Positions 4,741 through 13,634 of a stretch of 64,000 nt of DNA are shown here, piece after piece; the stretch's first letter is position 1; each line of letters begins with the position of its first letter. Origin of the DNA: Erysipelotrichaceae bacterium (GTDB taxonomy: Bacteria; Bacillota_I; Bacilli_A; Erysipelotrichales; Erysipelotrichaceae); contig JAISTR010000043.1 in the NCBI GenBank assembly GCA_031272515.1, positions 55,695 to 119,694 on the forward strand. The letters are read 5' to 3'. The notes beneath the pieces were generated by a model. That model was not told where the DNA came from, made no database searches, and was given only the letters and a program-made list of their open reading frames with translations. Both the position numbers and the translations under genes were made by a program.

Positions 4741-7740
4741 ATGAAAAAAGTCAAAATGGATTTCTTCAAGAATCTGACCCGCAAGAAGAACTCCAACAAA
4801 CCCAAAGAAAAAATTACCTTCAAGAAGGTCATGCTGGTAGTCATCAGCACGATTCTGATTATTTCCGTCATCGGATCAGTAATCGGCGGGATTTATCTCG
4901 CCAACATCCTTTCCAAAAGCCCGGTGCTCAACCTCGATGATCTGATTTCACCAGAGAGCACCCGGATTTATGACATGTATGGCAACAAAATCGCGGACCT
5001 TGGCAATGAGTCCCGGGAGAACATCACCTACAACGAACTGCCGCAAAACCTCATCGATGCCTTTGTCGCCATCGAGGACAGCCGTTATTTCTCGCACATC
5101 GGCTTCGACCTGCCGCGTTTTGCGAAGTCATTTATCAACAACCTGAAGACGATGTCGCTCTCCCAGGGCGGTTCCACCTTCACGATGCAGCTGATCGACA
5201 ATACCTACTTTGCCGACGGGCAGAAGTATTCCGCCATTGAGAAAATCGAACGCAAGATTCAGGAAATCGCCCTGTCCATTGAACTCAACGGACAGATGGA
5301 CAAGAAGACGGTCTTTGCGCTCTATCTCAACATGATCAACTTCGGAGCCGGACAATCGCGGGGCATCAAGTATGCTGCCGCCTACTACTTCGGCAAGGAG
5401 GTCAGCGAACTAAACCTCTCCGAATCGGCCTTTTTGGCCGGGGTCATCAATGCCCCTTCCCGCTACAATCCGCACAAGCATCTGGATTGGGCGACAGCAA
5501 GGCGCAATGAAGTGCTGGATCTGATGGTCCGGCATGGCTATATCACCACCTTTGAGGCTGACCTGGCAAAAAGCATTAAACTGGAAGACCTTCTGGTGGA
5601 GCCGGGAACCGGCAATATCATTCAGCAGAACACCCAATACCTGGCCTATATCAACTATGTCTGTACGGAAGTGGAGGAACTCACCGGCTACAACCCCTAT
5701 GAGGTTCCGATGGAAGTCTACACCTACATGGATCCCCATGTACAGGAAACCATCGAAGCGATTGAAAACGGGGAAACTTCGATTGAGTTCCGCGACCCGA
5801 TGCAGGTCGCGATGGTGGTGCTGGACAACCAGACCGGACAGATTCTGGGGCTGGGCGGCGGCCGCGGGGAAACCGTATTAAGGGGCTACAACCGCGCCAC
5901 CGACATGTATCAGCAGCCCGGATCCTCCATCAAGCCGATCCTCTCCTATGCCCTGGCCTTTGAGGTACTGGGCTGGGCGACGGACCATGTCGTGGAGGAC
6001 AAACCGGTCTACATTCGCGGCACCAATGTGTTATTGACCAACGCGGACAATGCCTACCGCGGGCAGATTGCCCTCAAGGATGCGGTCGGTATTTCCCTCA
6101 ACATTCCCGCTTACCTGGCTTTGGAGGAGGTCGCCGATAAATGGGGGACCGCCCAGATTGTGCAGTATCTGCAATCCCTGGGCTTCTCGAAAGTCACCGA
6201 ATCCAACTTTGACCTCGGCTATTCCATCGGCGGTTCGACCTTCCAGGTCTCCCCGCTGGAGCTGGCAGCGGCACACGCCGCCTTTATAAACGGCGGCGAG
6301 TACATCAAGCCGCACGCGGTCAACTACATCGTCATCAAAAACAACGCTCCGATTGAAAACAATCCGATGCCCACCCAGGTGGTATCTGCGGAAACCGCCT
6401 ATCTGGTGACCTATCTGATGGAAAACAACGTCAGCGGACCCTATAACAACTACATGCAGGTCCTCAAGCGCTCCTATCCGATCTATGCCAAGACCGGTAC
6501 CACCGACTATGGCAAGGATGGCCTGCAATACGGCATCCCCAGAGGCTCTGCCAAGGAGAAATGGATGGTCTCCTCATCCAGCCACTATACGACCATTGTC
6601 TGGCTGGGCTTTGAGAAGGCCGCGGCGACGGATGACCCCTCGCAATATACCTATTTTGTCACCGCCGACAACCGCAAAAACATCCCCGGCAACATCAATA
6701 AGCTGCTCTTGGATGCGGTTCATGAGGGCAAGGATACCCCGACCGCCATTGAACGGCCGCCGGGAATCGTGGAAATCTCCCACGTCATCGCCATGTTCCC
6801 CTACACCGAACCGGTGGAAGGACTGCCGGTCCAATACATCACGACCGGGTTGATTGACAAGAAACACTACGAACTGGTGCCCTTTGGCCTCTCCGGCGCG
6901 ATTGAACCGATTACCGAATTCACCGCCACCATGACCAGCAACGGGGCGAGCAACTACACCTTCAACCTCAACTGGGGCTCCTACCCCAATCCCTACAGCA
7001 ACATCCGCCAGATTGACGATACCCACTACGACATCTCCCTGGTGTCCTCAGGTGGTACTGTCATCTCGGCGACCGGTACGCTGCTGTTCAACCCGGCCTA
7101 TCTCTATAACCAGGTCCTAAACAAGGCGACCATCAAGGTGGACGGGGCTGTGGTGGCGACGGTCAATACCAGTCCGATCACCCTGACCATCACCGACCTC
7201 AACAAGGAAGTCATCGTCTGCGGATACTATGGGCGCGATGGCGGCGACCGCAGTGCCAATGAAATCTGCCTGCCGGTCGGACGGACCGATGTATCGGCCT
7301 ATGATCCGGTTGTGACCTTCCCGCCCGCCGGGGTAACCGGCAACAATGCCGCATCCTGGCAGGCCTGGATCAACGCCAATAGCCTGACGGGAATCTGGAG
7401 TGTGACCACCCAACCGGCAGCCAACATCGGCGCGGTCGGCACCTATACGGTTACCCGCGGTGGCGTGACCCTGGCTTCGATGCTGCAATCGCAGCTGGAT
7501 GATGCGCCTACAGTTGTTACAATCTTCGACAATTCAACAACCTATACCCTGAGGCCAACTGTATCGCAAACCCTGGCTGACTTCGCCGCCATGGGCTTGC
7601 CCAACACCTACTACAACTACAACACCACCGGTGGTGATACGATTACAAACTTCAACTTCAGCAGCTGCGGACCCAAAGTCCCGGGTGACACCATTACCTT
7701 TGCGGACCTGATGTCCGGATTTGCGATCAATAATCCGTAA
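4741..7740 (+). CDS. ponA: Class A penicillin-binding protein 1 (transglycosylase/transpeptidase)
   Basis: 999 residues. A basic cytoplasmic tail and one membrane span (about 29-55) precede a GT51 glycosyltransferase domain with the catalytic E-D-S-R-Y-F (Glu112) and GGSTFTMQL. The transpeptidase domain carries S-S-I-K (Ser395), S-L-N (452-454) and K-T-G-T (584-587). A long C-terminal part from about 690 is rich in Thr, Asn and Tyr with beta-sandwich-like repeats and is probably an extracellular wall-facing extension; it is longer than in B. subtilis PBP1. The enzyme polymerises and cross-links peptidoglycan. It is partnered with recU and, functionally, with GpsB. Confidence 0.95.
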   Translation: MKKVKMDFFKNLTRKKNSNKPKEKITFKKVMLVVISTILIISVIGSVIGGIYLANILSKSPVLNLDDLISPESTRIYDMYGNKIADLGNESRENITYNELPQNLIDAFVAIEDSRYFSHIGFDLPRFAKSFINNLKTMSLSQGGSTFTMQLIDNTYFADGQKYSAIEKIERKIQEIALSIELNGQMDKKTVFALYLNMINFGAGQSRGIKYAAAYYFGKEVSELNLSESAFLAGVINAPSRYNPHKHLDWATARRNEVLDLMVRHGYITTFEADLAKSIKLEDLLVEPGTGNIIQQNTQYLAYINYVCTEVEELTGYNPYEVPMEVYTYMDPHVQETIEAIENGETSIEFRDPMQVAMVVLDNQTGQILGLGGGRGETVLRGYNRATDMYQQPGSSIKPILSYALAFEVLGWATDHVVEDKPVYIRGTNVLLTNADNAYRGQIALKDAVGISLNIPAYLALEEVADKWGTAQIVQYLQSLGFSKVTESNFDLGYSIGGSTFQVSPLELAAAHAAFINGGEYIKPHAVNYIVIKNNAPIENNPMPTQVVSAETAYLVTYLMENNVSGPYNNYMQVLKRSYPIYAKTGTTDYGKDGLQYGIPRGSAKEKWMVSSSSHYTTIVWLGFEKAAATDDPSQYTYFVTADNRKNIPGNINKLLLDAVHEGKDTPTAIERPPGIVEISHVIAMFPYTEPVEGLPVQYITTGLIDKKHYELVPFGLSGAIEPITEFTATMTSNGASNYTFNLNWGSYPNPYSNIRQIDDTHYDISLVSSGGTVISATGTLLFNPAYLYNQVLNKATIKVDGAVVATVNTSPITLTITDLNKEVIVCGYYGRDGGDRSANEICLPVGRTDVSAYDPVVTFPPAGVTGNNAASWQAWINANSLTGIWSVTTQPAANIGAVGTYTVTRGGVTLASMLQSQLDDAPTVVTIFDNSTTYTLRPTVSQTLADFAAMGLPNTYYNYNTTGGDTITNFNFSSCGPKVPGDTITFADLMSGFAINNP

Positions 7741-7750
7741 ACGCCTTAAA

Positions 7751-7779
7751 AAAGCCTGTCAATGCACAGGCTTTTTTTT
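7751..7779 (+). terminator. recU-ponA terminator
   Basis: Nine-base stem AAAGCCTGT / ACAGGCTTT (7751-7759, 7766-7774) followed by a run of T. Confidence 0.9.
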
Positions 7780-7789
7780 ACGCCTAGGA

Positions 7790-7853
7790 TTGACTTTGCG
7801 CCACCCTGGATTTACGATAATATATAAGCAATTGTATGTTTTCTAAGCAATTG
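7790..7853 (+). promoter_or_regulatory. psuK-psuG promoter with direct-repeat operator
   Basis: -35 TTGACT (7790-7795), 17-bp spacer, -10 TACGAT (7813-7818). Downstream lie two exact copies of TAAGCAATTG (7825-7834 and 7844-7853), start-to-start 19 bp, placed over and after the start site where a repressor would block transcription. The winged-helix domain of PsuK is a candidate binder (inference). Confidence 0.6.
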
Positions 7854-7867
7854 ACAAAGGAGACACC

Positions 7868-8962
7868 ATGCTCACTGACAAAGAAAGCGAAGTCCTGGCC
7901 TTATTGGCCAAAAACCCGCAGCTCAGCCAGAAAGAGTTGGCCAGGCTTTTGCAGATGACCCGCTCCTCCCTCTCCGTGCACATCAATAATTTAACCAAGA
8001 AAGGCTATATCAGCGGTCGCGGCTATGTGCTAAATGAACCGGACATGGTCACCATCATCGGCTCCGCCAACATGGATATCATCGGCTTTTGCACAGATGC
8101 GGTGGTTGCCAATGATTCCAACCCGGGTAAGGTTAGGCTTTGCAGCGGCGGCGTAAGCCGCAACATCGCCGAAAACCTGGCGCGGCTGCAAGTCCCCGTG
8201 CGCTTTATCACCGCTCTGGGGGATGACCTCTATGGCCGGCAGATACTGGATGAGTGCACCGCCCTCAAAATCGATATGACTAGTGCTTTGGTTCAAAGTG
8301 CCCAAGCCACTTCCACCTATATGGCGATTCTGGATGAACAGGGCGAAATGGCGCTGGCGCTCTCCGATATGAGCATTCTGGATACGCTGCCGCTTTTTCA
8401 CCTGCAAAGTGTGGCAGCGCTATTGAAAAGAGCGCCAATCATCGTCATGGATGCCGGTTTGCCTTCTGAGCTGATGGAGTATGTCTTGACCATCACCAAG
8501 CAAGCCAAAACCTTTCTGGACCCGGTGTCCATCGGCAAAGCCAAGGGCATCAAACATCTGGTCGGACAGTTTCATACGCTCAAGCTCAACCGTATGGAGG
8601 CTGAATATCTTTCCGGCCACAAAATCGAAGGTCCAAAGGATTATCCGCTTGTTTCCAAGATCTTATTGGATCAGGGGGTCAAGCGGGTATTCTTGACGCT
8701 GGGGGCCCAGGGGGTCTATTATACCGATGGTGAAAACAGCGGCCAGCTGGTGCCAAAACCGGTCCAAATTGTCAATGCGACCGGAGCCGGCGACGCCTTT
8801 ATGGCAGGTGTCATCGATGGCACTTTAAAACAGCAAAGCCTCTATGAAACCGCCCGGTTTGCGACCGCGATGTCGCGGCTGGCACTCACAAGCGCCAGCA
8901 CCGTCAGTCCTTTGATCAGCCGGGAAAATGTATTACGCAATCTCGAAGACAAACAAATGTAA
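7868..8962 (+). CDS. psuK: Pseudouridine kinase with N-terminal winged-helix domain
   Basis: 364 residues. Residues 1-58 form an MarR/AsnC-like winged helix (SQKELARLLQMTRSSLSVHINNL, cut here to its key helix SQKELARLL...SSLSVHINNL), and 60-364 a PfkB-family ribokinase fold with the G-S-A-N-M-D start motif, a G-G-V-S-R-N-I-A-E-N nucleoside-binding segment and the N-A-T-G-A-G-D-A-F anion-hole/catalytic Asp motif. It phosphorylates pseudouridine to pseudouridine 5'-phosphate. The next gene, psuG, cleaves that product, which makes the assignment firm. HTH-PfkB fusions are common in this family and may give autoregulation. Confidence 0.88.
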   Translation: MLTDKESEVLALLAKNPQLSQKELARLLQMTRSSLSVHINNLTKKGYISGRGYVLNEPDMVTIIGSANMDIIGFCTDAVVANDSNPGKVRLCSGGVSRNIAENLARLQVPVRFITALGDDLYGRQILDECTALKIDMTSALVQSAQATSTYMAILDEQGEMALALSDMSILDTLPLFHLQSVAALLKRAPIIVMDAGLPSELMEYVLTITKQAKTFLDPVSIGKAKGIKHLVGQFHTLKLNRMEAEYLSGHKIEGPKDYPLVSKILLDQGVKRVFLTLGAQGVYYTDGENSGQLVPKPVQIVNATGAGDAFMAGVIDGTLKQQSLYETARFATAMSRLALTSASTVSPLISRENVLRNLEDKQM

Positions 8963-8976
8963 AGGAGAACAGCAAT

Positions 8977-9903
8977 ATGGAATCGTTTCAAAAGTATCTG
9001 GACTATTCAGATGAAGTCAAAAGTGCCCTCAAGCAAAAAAAAGCGGTGGTAGCCCTGGAGTCCACCATCATCTCCCATGGCTTCCCCTATCCGGAAAATG
9101 TGGAGTGTGCACTACAGTGTGAAGCCGAAATCCGGGCAAAGGGGGCCGTGCCGGCCACCGTCGCCATCATCAACGGCCGCATCAAGATCGGTTTGAATCC
9201 GGATGAATTGGAGTACCTGGCCGTCACCAAGGGCATCGCCAAGGCCAGCCGCCGTGACATTGCGGTATTGATTGCCAAAAAGCGCGATGGCGCCACCACC
9301 GTAGCCGCCACCATGCTTTTGGCAGCTATGGCCAAAATCCAAGTCTTTGCGACCGGTGGCATCGGCGGGGTGCATAGAGAAGCCCAGTCCACCTTCGATA
9401 TCTCCGCTGACCTGGAGGAATTGGCCGCTACCCCGGTCTGTGTGGTCTGTGCCGGGGCCAAGTCAATATTGGATCTCGCCTTGACCCGCGAATACCTGGA
9501 AACCGCCGGGGTCCCGGTCATCGGCTATCAAAGCGATGATTTGCCCTGCTTCTATACCCGAAGTAGCGGTTTGTCAGTGGACTACCGCATTGACAGCTGT
9601 GCCCAGATTGCGGCGGTGTTAAAAACAAAAAAGGATTTGGGCTTAAAGGGCGGCGTGATCATCGGCAATCCAATTCCTGCTGAATATGAACTTGAGCCGG
9701 ACATGATTGACGGCTGTATTCAACAGGCGCTGGATGAAGCGAAAGCGGCTGGCGTCAGCGGCAAAGCCCTGACCCCCTTCCTGTTGGCAAGGATTCATGA
9801 TATCAGCGGCGGCAAGAGCGTGGTTGCCAACAAGGCCCTGGTCTACCACAATGCAAGCGTGGCGGCCGAAATTGCGGTAGAGCTTAGCAAACTGGAACAA
9901 TAA
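8977..9903 (+). CDS. psuG: Pseudouridine-5'-phosphate glycosidase
   Basis: 308 residues spanning the whole PsuG (YeiN, IndA) family: V-A-L-E-S-T-I-I-S-H-G-F-P-Y-P near the start, then G-A-x-P-A-T-V-A-I, a conserved Lys-rich region A-V-L-I-A-K-K-R-D-G-A-T-T-V-A-A-T-M, and F-A-T-G-G-I-G-G-V-H. It splits the C-C glycosidic bond of pseudouridine 5'-phosphate to uracil and ribose 5-phosphate. It lies 14 bases after psuK with a good ribosome site (AAAGGAGAA), so the two form an operon for salvage of RNA-derived pseudouridine. Confidence 0.95.
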   Translation: MESFQKYLDYSDEVKSALKQKKAVVALESTIISHGFPYPENVECALQCEAEIRAKGAVPATVAIINGRIKIGLNPDELEYLAVTKGIAKASRRDIAVLIAKKRDGATTVAATMLLAAMAKIQVFATGGIGGVHREAQSTFDISADLEELAATPVCVVCAGAKSILDLALTREYLETAGVPVIGYQSDDLPCFYTRSSGLSVDYRIDSCAQIAAVLKTKKDLGLKGGVIIGNPIPAEYELEPDMIDGCIQQALDEAKAAGVSGKALTPFLLARIHDISGGKSVVANKALVYHNASVAAEIAVELSKLEQ

Positions 9904-9929
9904 AACCGGTGAGTGCACCGGTTTTTTTT
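9903..9929 (+). terminator. psuKG terminator
   Basis: Stem AAACCGGTG / CACCGGTTT (9903-9911, 9916-9924) followed by eight T. It sits between convergent psuG and nth and may serve both directions. Confidence 0.9.
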
Positions 9930-9944
9930 ATAACACTGGTTTCC

Positions 9945-10592
9945 CTAGTTTCTTTTCAGGTCTTTTTTCTGTCTCTGCCTATACTCACGGCACTCGTCTT
10001 TATAAAAGCAATCCATACATAGCGGTGACTTCGCCTTGCAGCGGTAGCGGCCAAAGAAGATAAACAGGTGATGGGCATCAATCCAGCGCTCCTTTGGGAT
10101 TTTTTTGCACAAGGTTTTCTCCACCTGGCCCACACTCGCATCCTTAGACACTAAACCCAGGCGCTTGCTGACGCGCTCGACATGGGTGTCGACCGCCAAA
10201 GCTGGGGTATGAAAGTATTCGCTGGCAATGACATTGGCGCACTTGCGGCCAATTCCAGGCAGCTTGACTAACTGCGCAATGTCCTGCGGGATCTCGCCCT
10301 GATAGTTGTTCATCACACTTTGCGCAAAGCCCAGCAGGTTTTTTGCCTTGTTGCGATAAAGCCCCAAGCGTTTGATATCCTTTTCAATCACATCCAATTC
10401 ACCTTCAGCCAAGCTCTTTACATCCGGAAAGTGCGCAAACAAAGCAGGCGTGACCTGGTTCACGCTGACATCGGTGGTCTGGGCGGATAGGAGCACCGCG
10501 ACGCAAAGCTGGTAGAGACTCTTATAATGCAGCTCACAGCCGGCCTCTGGAAATTCCCTGGCCAGCTGTTTTAAAATCGCTTCCGGCTTCAT
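9945..10592 (-). CDS. nth: Endonuclease III (DNA glycosylase/AP lyase)
   Basis: 215 residues. Shows L-L-S-A-Q-T-T-D, the helix-hairpin-helix L-P-G-I-G-R-K with catalytic Lys117, the catalytic Asp135 in A-V-D-T-H-V-x-R, and a C-terminal 4Fe-4S loop C-x6-C-x2-C-x5-C. It removes oxidised pyrimidines in base excision repair. Its start overlaps the dnaD stop by four bases, as in the dnaD-nth pair of Bacillus. Confidence 0.96.
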   Translation of the reverse strand: MKPEAILKQLAREFPEAGCELHYKSLYQLCVAVLLSAQTTDVSVNQVTPALFAHFPDVKSLAEGELDVIEKDIKRLGLYRNKAKNLLGFAQSVMNNYQGEIPQDIAQLVKLPGIGRKCANVIASEYFHTPALAVDTHVERVSKRLGLVSKDASVGQVEKTLCKKIPKERWIDAHHLFIFFGRYRCKAKSPLCMDCFYKDECREYRQRQKKDLKRN

Positions 10593-11089
10593 TTGGCACT
10601 GCGTTTTAAGAGGATACGGTCAATGTAGCGGATGTCGTTTTTCCCCGCCACAACGGCCTCTTTGATGGCTTCAATCACATCCCGCTTGCTGTAGGCCTGC
10701 CATTTCTCCAGGTACTGGTAATCCACCGGGGTCAAAGGCCGGCCGAATACTTCCTCCAAAATTGCGAAAATTTCCTTGGTACCCTGGGCCGTTCCCTTCT
10801 CATAGGCGTCATACAGGCCGTCAAAAACAAACTGCAGGCGCTTTTTATTCATGCGCAAGGACAGAAAGCCCTTGGTGACCAGGCTGTTGATGACTTCATC
10901 CACAACCGGGATATCCAGTTTCGTATAGGTGGAAAGCTCTTCAAGGGTCACCGGGTGTCCGGTGTCCGCAAGCTGAAATACCATGAGGATTACCATCGCC
11001 TCGCTTTGGCTGATGTCCAGCTGCTGGTATTTCTCCAACAGCCAGCGATGGCGGTCAAAATAACTCTTCTCATAGATTCTTTCGCTCAT
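10589..11089 (-). CDS. dnaD: Primosomal protein DnaD
   Basis: 166 residues: an N-terminal winged-helix part (residues 10-95) and a short DnaD C-terminal domain (115-160) with Y-x-x-L-E-K-W...V-x-x-A-I-x-x-A-V...Y-I-D-R-I-L. DnaD helps load the replicative helicase at the origin and during restart in Firmicutes. The protein is shorter than the 230-residue B. subtilis one, lacking much of the tail. Operon with nth. Confidence 0.88.
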   Translation of the reverse strand: MSERIYEKSYFDRHRWLLEKYQQLDISQSEAMVILMVFQLADTGHPVTLEELSTYTKLDIPVVDEVINSLVTKGFLSLRMNKKRLQFVFDGLYDAYEKGTAQGTKEIFAILEEVFGRPLTPVDYQYLEKWQAYSKRDVIEAIKEAVVAGKNDIRYIDRILLKRSAK

Positions 11090-11239
11090 GGTGCCCTCAT
11101 TTCTATCGCCTTTTTCAGAAATTTCATCTGACTTTCAGGTTGTTTCCATTATACCGCAATAGCAGGCTTTTCGCCCTGTTTTCAATATTTTGGCTTACGA
11201 TAAAAAATCTTAATAAACATTAAATTGTAATTAAACCGC

Positions 11240-11268
11240 TTGCATTGTAACCGCAAAGGTGCTATTGT
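11240..11268 (+). promoter_or_regulatory. Promoter of the 11286 gene
   Basis: TTGCAT (11240-11245), 17-bp spacer, TATTGT (11263-11268), just before the GAGGTG ribosome site at 11275-11280. Confidence 0.5.
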
Positions 11269-11285
11269 TCTATCGAGGTGAAACT

Positions 11286-11867
11286 GTGTCAAAACGATTT
11301 ATACTGGGGTTGCTAGGGGTTCTTATTTGTGTTGCAGCCTTTCTGCTTTATCTGACGAATAAACCGCAGTCGGCCCCCAAACCGCAATCCGCGGTTCTGA
11401 TGGGCAATACGGTACTGACCGCAGACAATATCCAACAAACCGTTCAGGCAACGGACGGCCTTCAATACTACTTCTTCTACAAGGATGACAGCGACTTTCA
11501 ATACATCAATGAGTATGTGATTGAACCGCTGTTGGAAGAGTTGGATGCGGAAAGTCTGCCGGCCATCCAGTATGTGGATTTCTCCAATTACCAGGGATCG
11601 CTCAATCAGCTGAAGAATACCTGGTCCATCTCGCATATCCCGTCCTTCCTGATTGTCGAGAGCAATAACGGACAGATCACTGTCATCAGTACCCTGGAAT
11701 ACATCAGTGAGGATCCTTACGACAAGGATACCCTGAAAACCTGGATGCATGAAAACAACATCTGGACAGGCAAGTATGTAGAGCAGCAGCCCGACAACGG
11801 CGAAACACCGATCTCGATTGGTGAACCCGGCATCGGTGATGAGGATCAAATCCCCCTGGATGAGTAG
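11286..11867 (+). CDS. Membrane-anchored thioredoxin-fold protein without active-site cysteines
   Basis: 193 residues from GTG at 11286 (GAGGTG six bases upstream; an ATG further up lacks one). One N-terminal span (about 4-24) anchors an extracellular domain with Y-Y-F-F-Y-K-D-D-S, a long helix, Q-Y-V-D-F-S, and H-I-P-S-F-L-I-V whose Ile-Pro fits the cis-Pro loop of thioredoxins. The usual C-x2-C is absent, so redox activity is unlikely; it may be a chaperone or binding domain. The tail is acidic and Pro/Gly-rich. Single gene with its own promoter and terminator. Confidence 0.6.
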   Translation: MSKRFILGLLGVLICVAAFLLYLTNKPQSAPKPQSAVLMGNTVLTADNIQQTVQATDGLQYYFFYKDDSDFQYINEYVIEPLLEELDAESLPAIQYVDFSNYQGSLNQLKNTWSISHIPSFLIVESNNGQITVISTLEYISEDPYDKDTLKTWMHENNIWTGKYVEQQPDNGETPISIGEPGIGDEDQIPLDE

Positions 11868-11894
11868 CAGTTAAAAAAGAGCGAAAAGAGAGAT

Positions 11895-11919
11895 AAAAAG
11901 ACAGAAACCTGTCTTTTTT
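11895..11919. terminator. Bidirectional terminator between convergent genes
   Basis: Ten-base stem AAAAAGACAG / CTGTCTTTTT (11895-11904, 11909-11918) with T-runs on both strands, serving the 11286 gene and mtnN. Confidence 0.85.
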
Positions 11920-12602
11920 CATAGTTTGCTTAAGAACTCTTTTGCCCACTTGGCAGAGCGCTTGCTGGCCTTGGGCAGATAGTCCATAAAGGTCAGCTCA
12001 TTGCCTTCCTTCACAGCGATATCGCTTAAGGAACGCAGGACCACAAAGGGCTTGTGGTAGAAGGTGCACACCGCCCCGATGGCGCCGGATTCCATGTCTG
12101 CACAAAGGGCGCCGGGAAAGAATTCCTCGATGACTTTCAGCTGCTGTTGGTTATAGACAAACTGGTCACTGGTGACCATCGGTCCAATCCAGACCTTGTT
12201 TTCCGGGGCCGCGAAGCATTCCCTTGCTTTAGAGACCAAATCAGGGTCACAGACCACCGTCACCACCTCATCGTCATAACTGGGGGTGTGGGTAGGCCCG
12301 AAGCGCTTGTCAAACTGACCGATTTTGGTCGCAAAGACCGCGTCCAGCACCTCCTGCTCCACTAATAAGCCGCCGGCAGTGCCGATGTTGATGACAAAGT
12401 CGATGTCATAGTGCTCCAACAGTACCGTCGTACTCATGGCGGCCAGGACCTTGCCAACACCGCTTTGCATTAAAATCACATCCTTGCCCGAGAGTTTGCC
12501 CTTGACAAAGGGGATGCTGCGGTATTCCTCCAAAGAGGTCTCAGTCATCAAATCCCGGATTTCCTTCACTTCCGCTTCCATCGCGCCGATAATTCCAATC
12601 AT
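11919..12602 (-). CDS. mtnN: 5'-methylthioadenosine/S-adenosylhomocysteine nucleosidase
   Basis: 227 residues, full length for the Pfs family. Starts M-I-G-I-I-G-A-M-E-A-E (catalytic-site Glu11), with S-G-V-G-K-V-x-A-A, N-I-G-T-A-G-G, and L-R-S-L-S-D-I-A holding the proton-donor Asp. It cleaves MTA and SAH to adenine and the thioribose products, recycling by-products of SAM-dependent reactions. It overlaps the preceding methyltransferase gene by four bases and ends the long ribosome-assembly operon. Confidence 0.95.
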   Translation of the reverse strand: MIGIIGAMEAEVKEIRDLMTETSLEEYRSIPFVKGKLSGKDVILMQSGVGKVLAAMSTTVLLEHYDIDFVINIGTAGGLLVEQEVLDAVFATKIGQFDKRFGPTHTPSYDDEVVTVVCDPDLVSKARECFAAPENKVWIGPMVTSDQFVYNQQQLKVIEEFFPGALCADMESGAIGAVCTFYHKPFVVLRSLSDIAVKEGNELTFMDYLPKASKRSAKWAKEFLSKL

Positions 12603-13285
12603 ACTCTTTCCCTCCTGGCGACGTACCCGTAACGTTCGCCTTTTTTATAACCCAAATCACGATAATCGGTATAGACCCTGTATTCAAAGCCGCACCCGCT
12701 TAAGAGCTTTTCTATCTCGTTGGGAAAGTAGACCCGCTCAGTGAGCCGGTAAACCAGGGGCGTCTTTTCATACAGGGTGAATTCATGGTACAGGGCCCTG
12801 CCATTGGCCTTAATACGCCAGCGGTAGACCTGTCCACCCAGAACCCCTTCCTCCTCAAATTCCGTCGCAAATTCCGCCAGGCGATCCTGGCTCAAAATGT
12901 CAAAAATCAATACCCCGTCAGCGGTTAAATGCTGATGGGCCTGGGTGAAGAAGGTTTCCACCTCGCTTAACTCTTGAAGATAGTTGAGGCTGTCGCAGGT
13001 TGCCAGGATCGCATTATAAGCGCCAAAGCCGGATAGGTCGCGCAGATCCGCAGGCAGATACGTTACTTCCGGATGCTTGCTGCGGGCAATTGCCAGCCGC
13101 TGCGGGTCGATATCGGTGGCCAGGACTTCCAGCCCCCGGGCTTTCAAAAAAGCCGCCAAATCACCGCTGCCGCAGGCTACTTCCAAAATCCGTTTGCCGC
13201 GCAGCTGTTTTACGATGAAATCTGCCCAGCTTTGGTTGGCGGCATCATTGCTTTGCAAAGTGTCAAACAGCTGATACAGACTCAT
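12599..13285 (-). CDS. SAM-dependent methyltransferase (YqeM-like)
   Basis: About 228 residues. Three ATGs stand in a row at 13285-13291; the last is chosen because AAAGGA lies five bases before it. Class I Rossmann fold: E-V-A-C-G-S-G-D-L-A (motif I), T-D-I-D-P-Q (motif II), N-A-I-L-A-T-C-D-S-L-N-Y-L (motif IV). In Bacillus the gene after rsfS (yqeL) is yqeM, of this family, and the order here is the same. The substrate is not known. Confidence 0.8.
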   Translation of the reverse strand: MSLYQLFDTLQSNDAANQSWADFIVKQLRGKRILEVACGSGDLAAFLKARGLEVLATDIDPQRLAIARSKHPEVTYLPADLRDLSGFGAYNAILATCDSLNYLQELSEVETFFTQAHQHLTADGVLIFDILSQDRLAEFATEFEEEGVLGGQVYRWRIKANGRALYHEFTLYEKTPLVYRLTERVYFPNEIEKLLSGCGFEYRVYTDYRDLGYKKGERYGYVARRERV

Positions 13286-13634
13286 CATCATCCTTTGTGA
13301 AGGCTCTGGTTTCATATTGCAGGTAGAGCTTTTCCAGCTGAAAGAAATCCCGCATCTCCCTGGAGAAGATGTGCACGATGACATCCTTGGCATCGAGGAT
13401 CACCCAGCCGCTGTCGCTGGTTCCCTGAATGCGGCAATGACCGGGGAACTGTTTCTCCAATGTCTCTTGGACACTGTCCACCAGGGCTTCAATCTGCCGG
13501 TTGGAATCCCCGGAGGCGATCACAAAATAATCGCAGAGGATACTCTGGCCGTGAAAGTCAATGATCACACCATCCCTTCCCTGCTTTTTTAAAATCGCTT
13601 CGCAAATGGTTTCCAACATACTGATTTCGCTCAT
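13263..13634 (-). CDS. rsfS: Ribosomal silencing factor RsfS
   Basis: 123 residues from the ATG at 13634, which overlaps the stop of nadD-yqeK by four bases and has a GGAAGGGAAG ribosome site. Contains D-Y-F-V-I-A-S-G-D-S-N-R-Q, the family signature, and D-S-G-W-V-I-L-D-A-K-D-V-I-V-H-I-F. RsfS binds L14 on the large subunit and blocks subunit joining under starvation. The C-terminus overlaps the start of the methyltransferase gene. Confidence 0.93.
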   Translation of the reverse strand: MSEISMLETICEAILKKQGRDGVIIDFHGQSILCDYFVIASGDSNRQIEALVDSVQETLEKQFPGHCRIQGTSDSGWVILDAKDVIVHIFSREMRDFFQLEKLYLQYETRAFTKDDDESVSAV

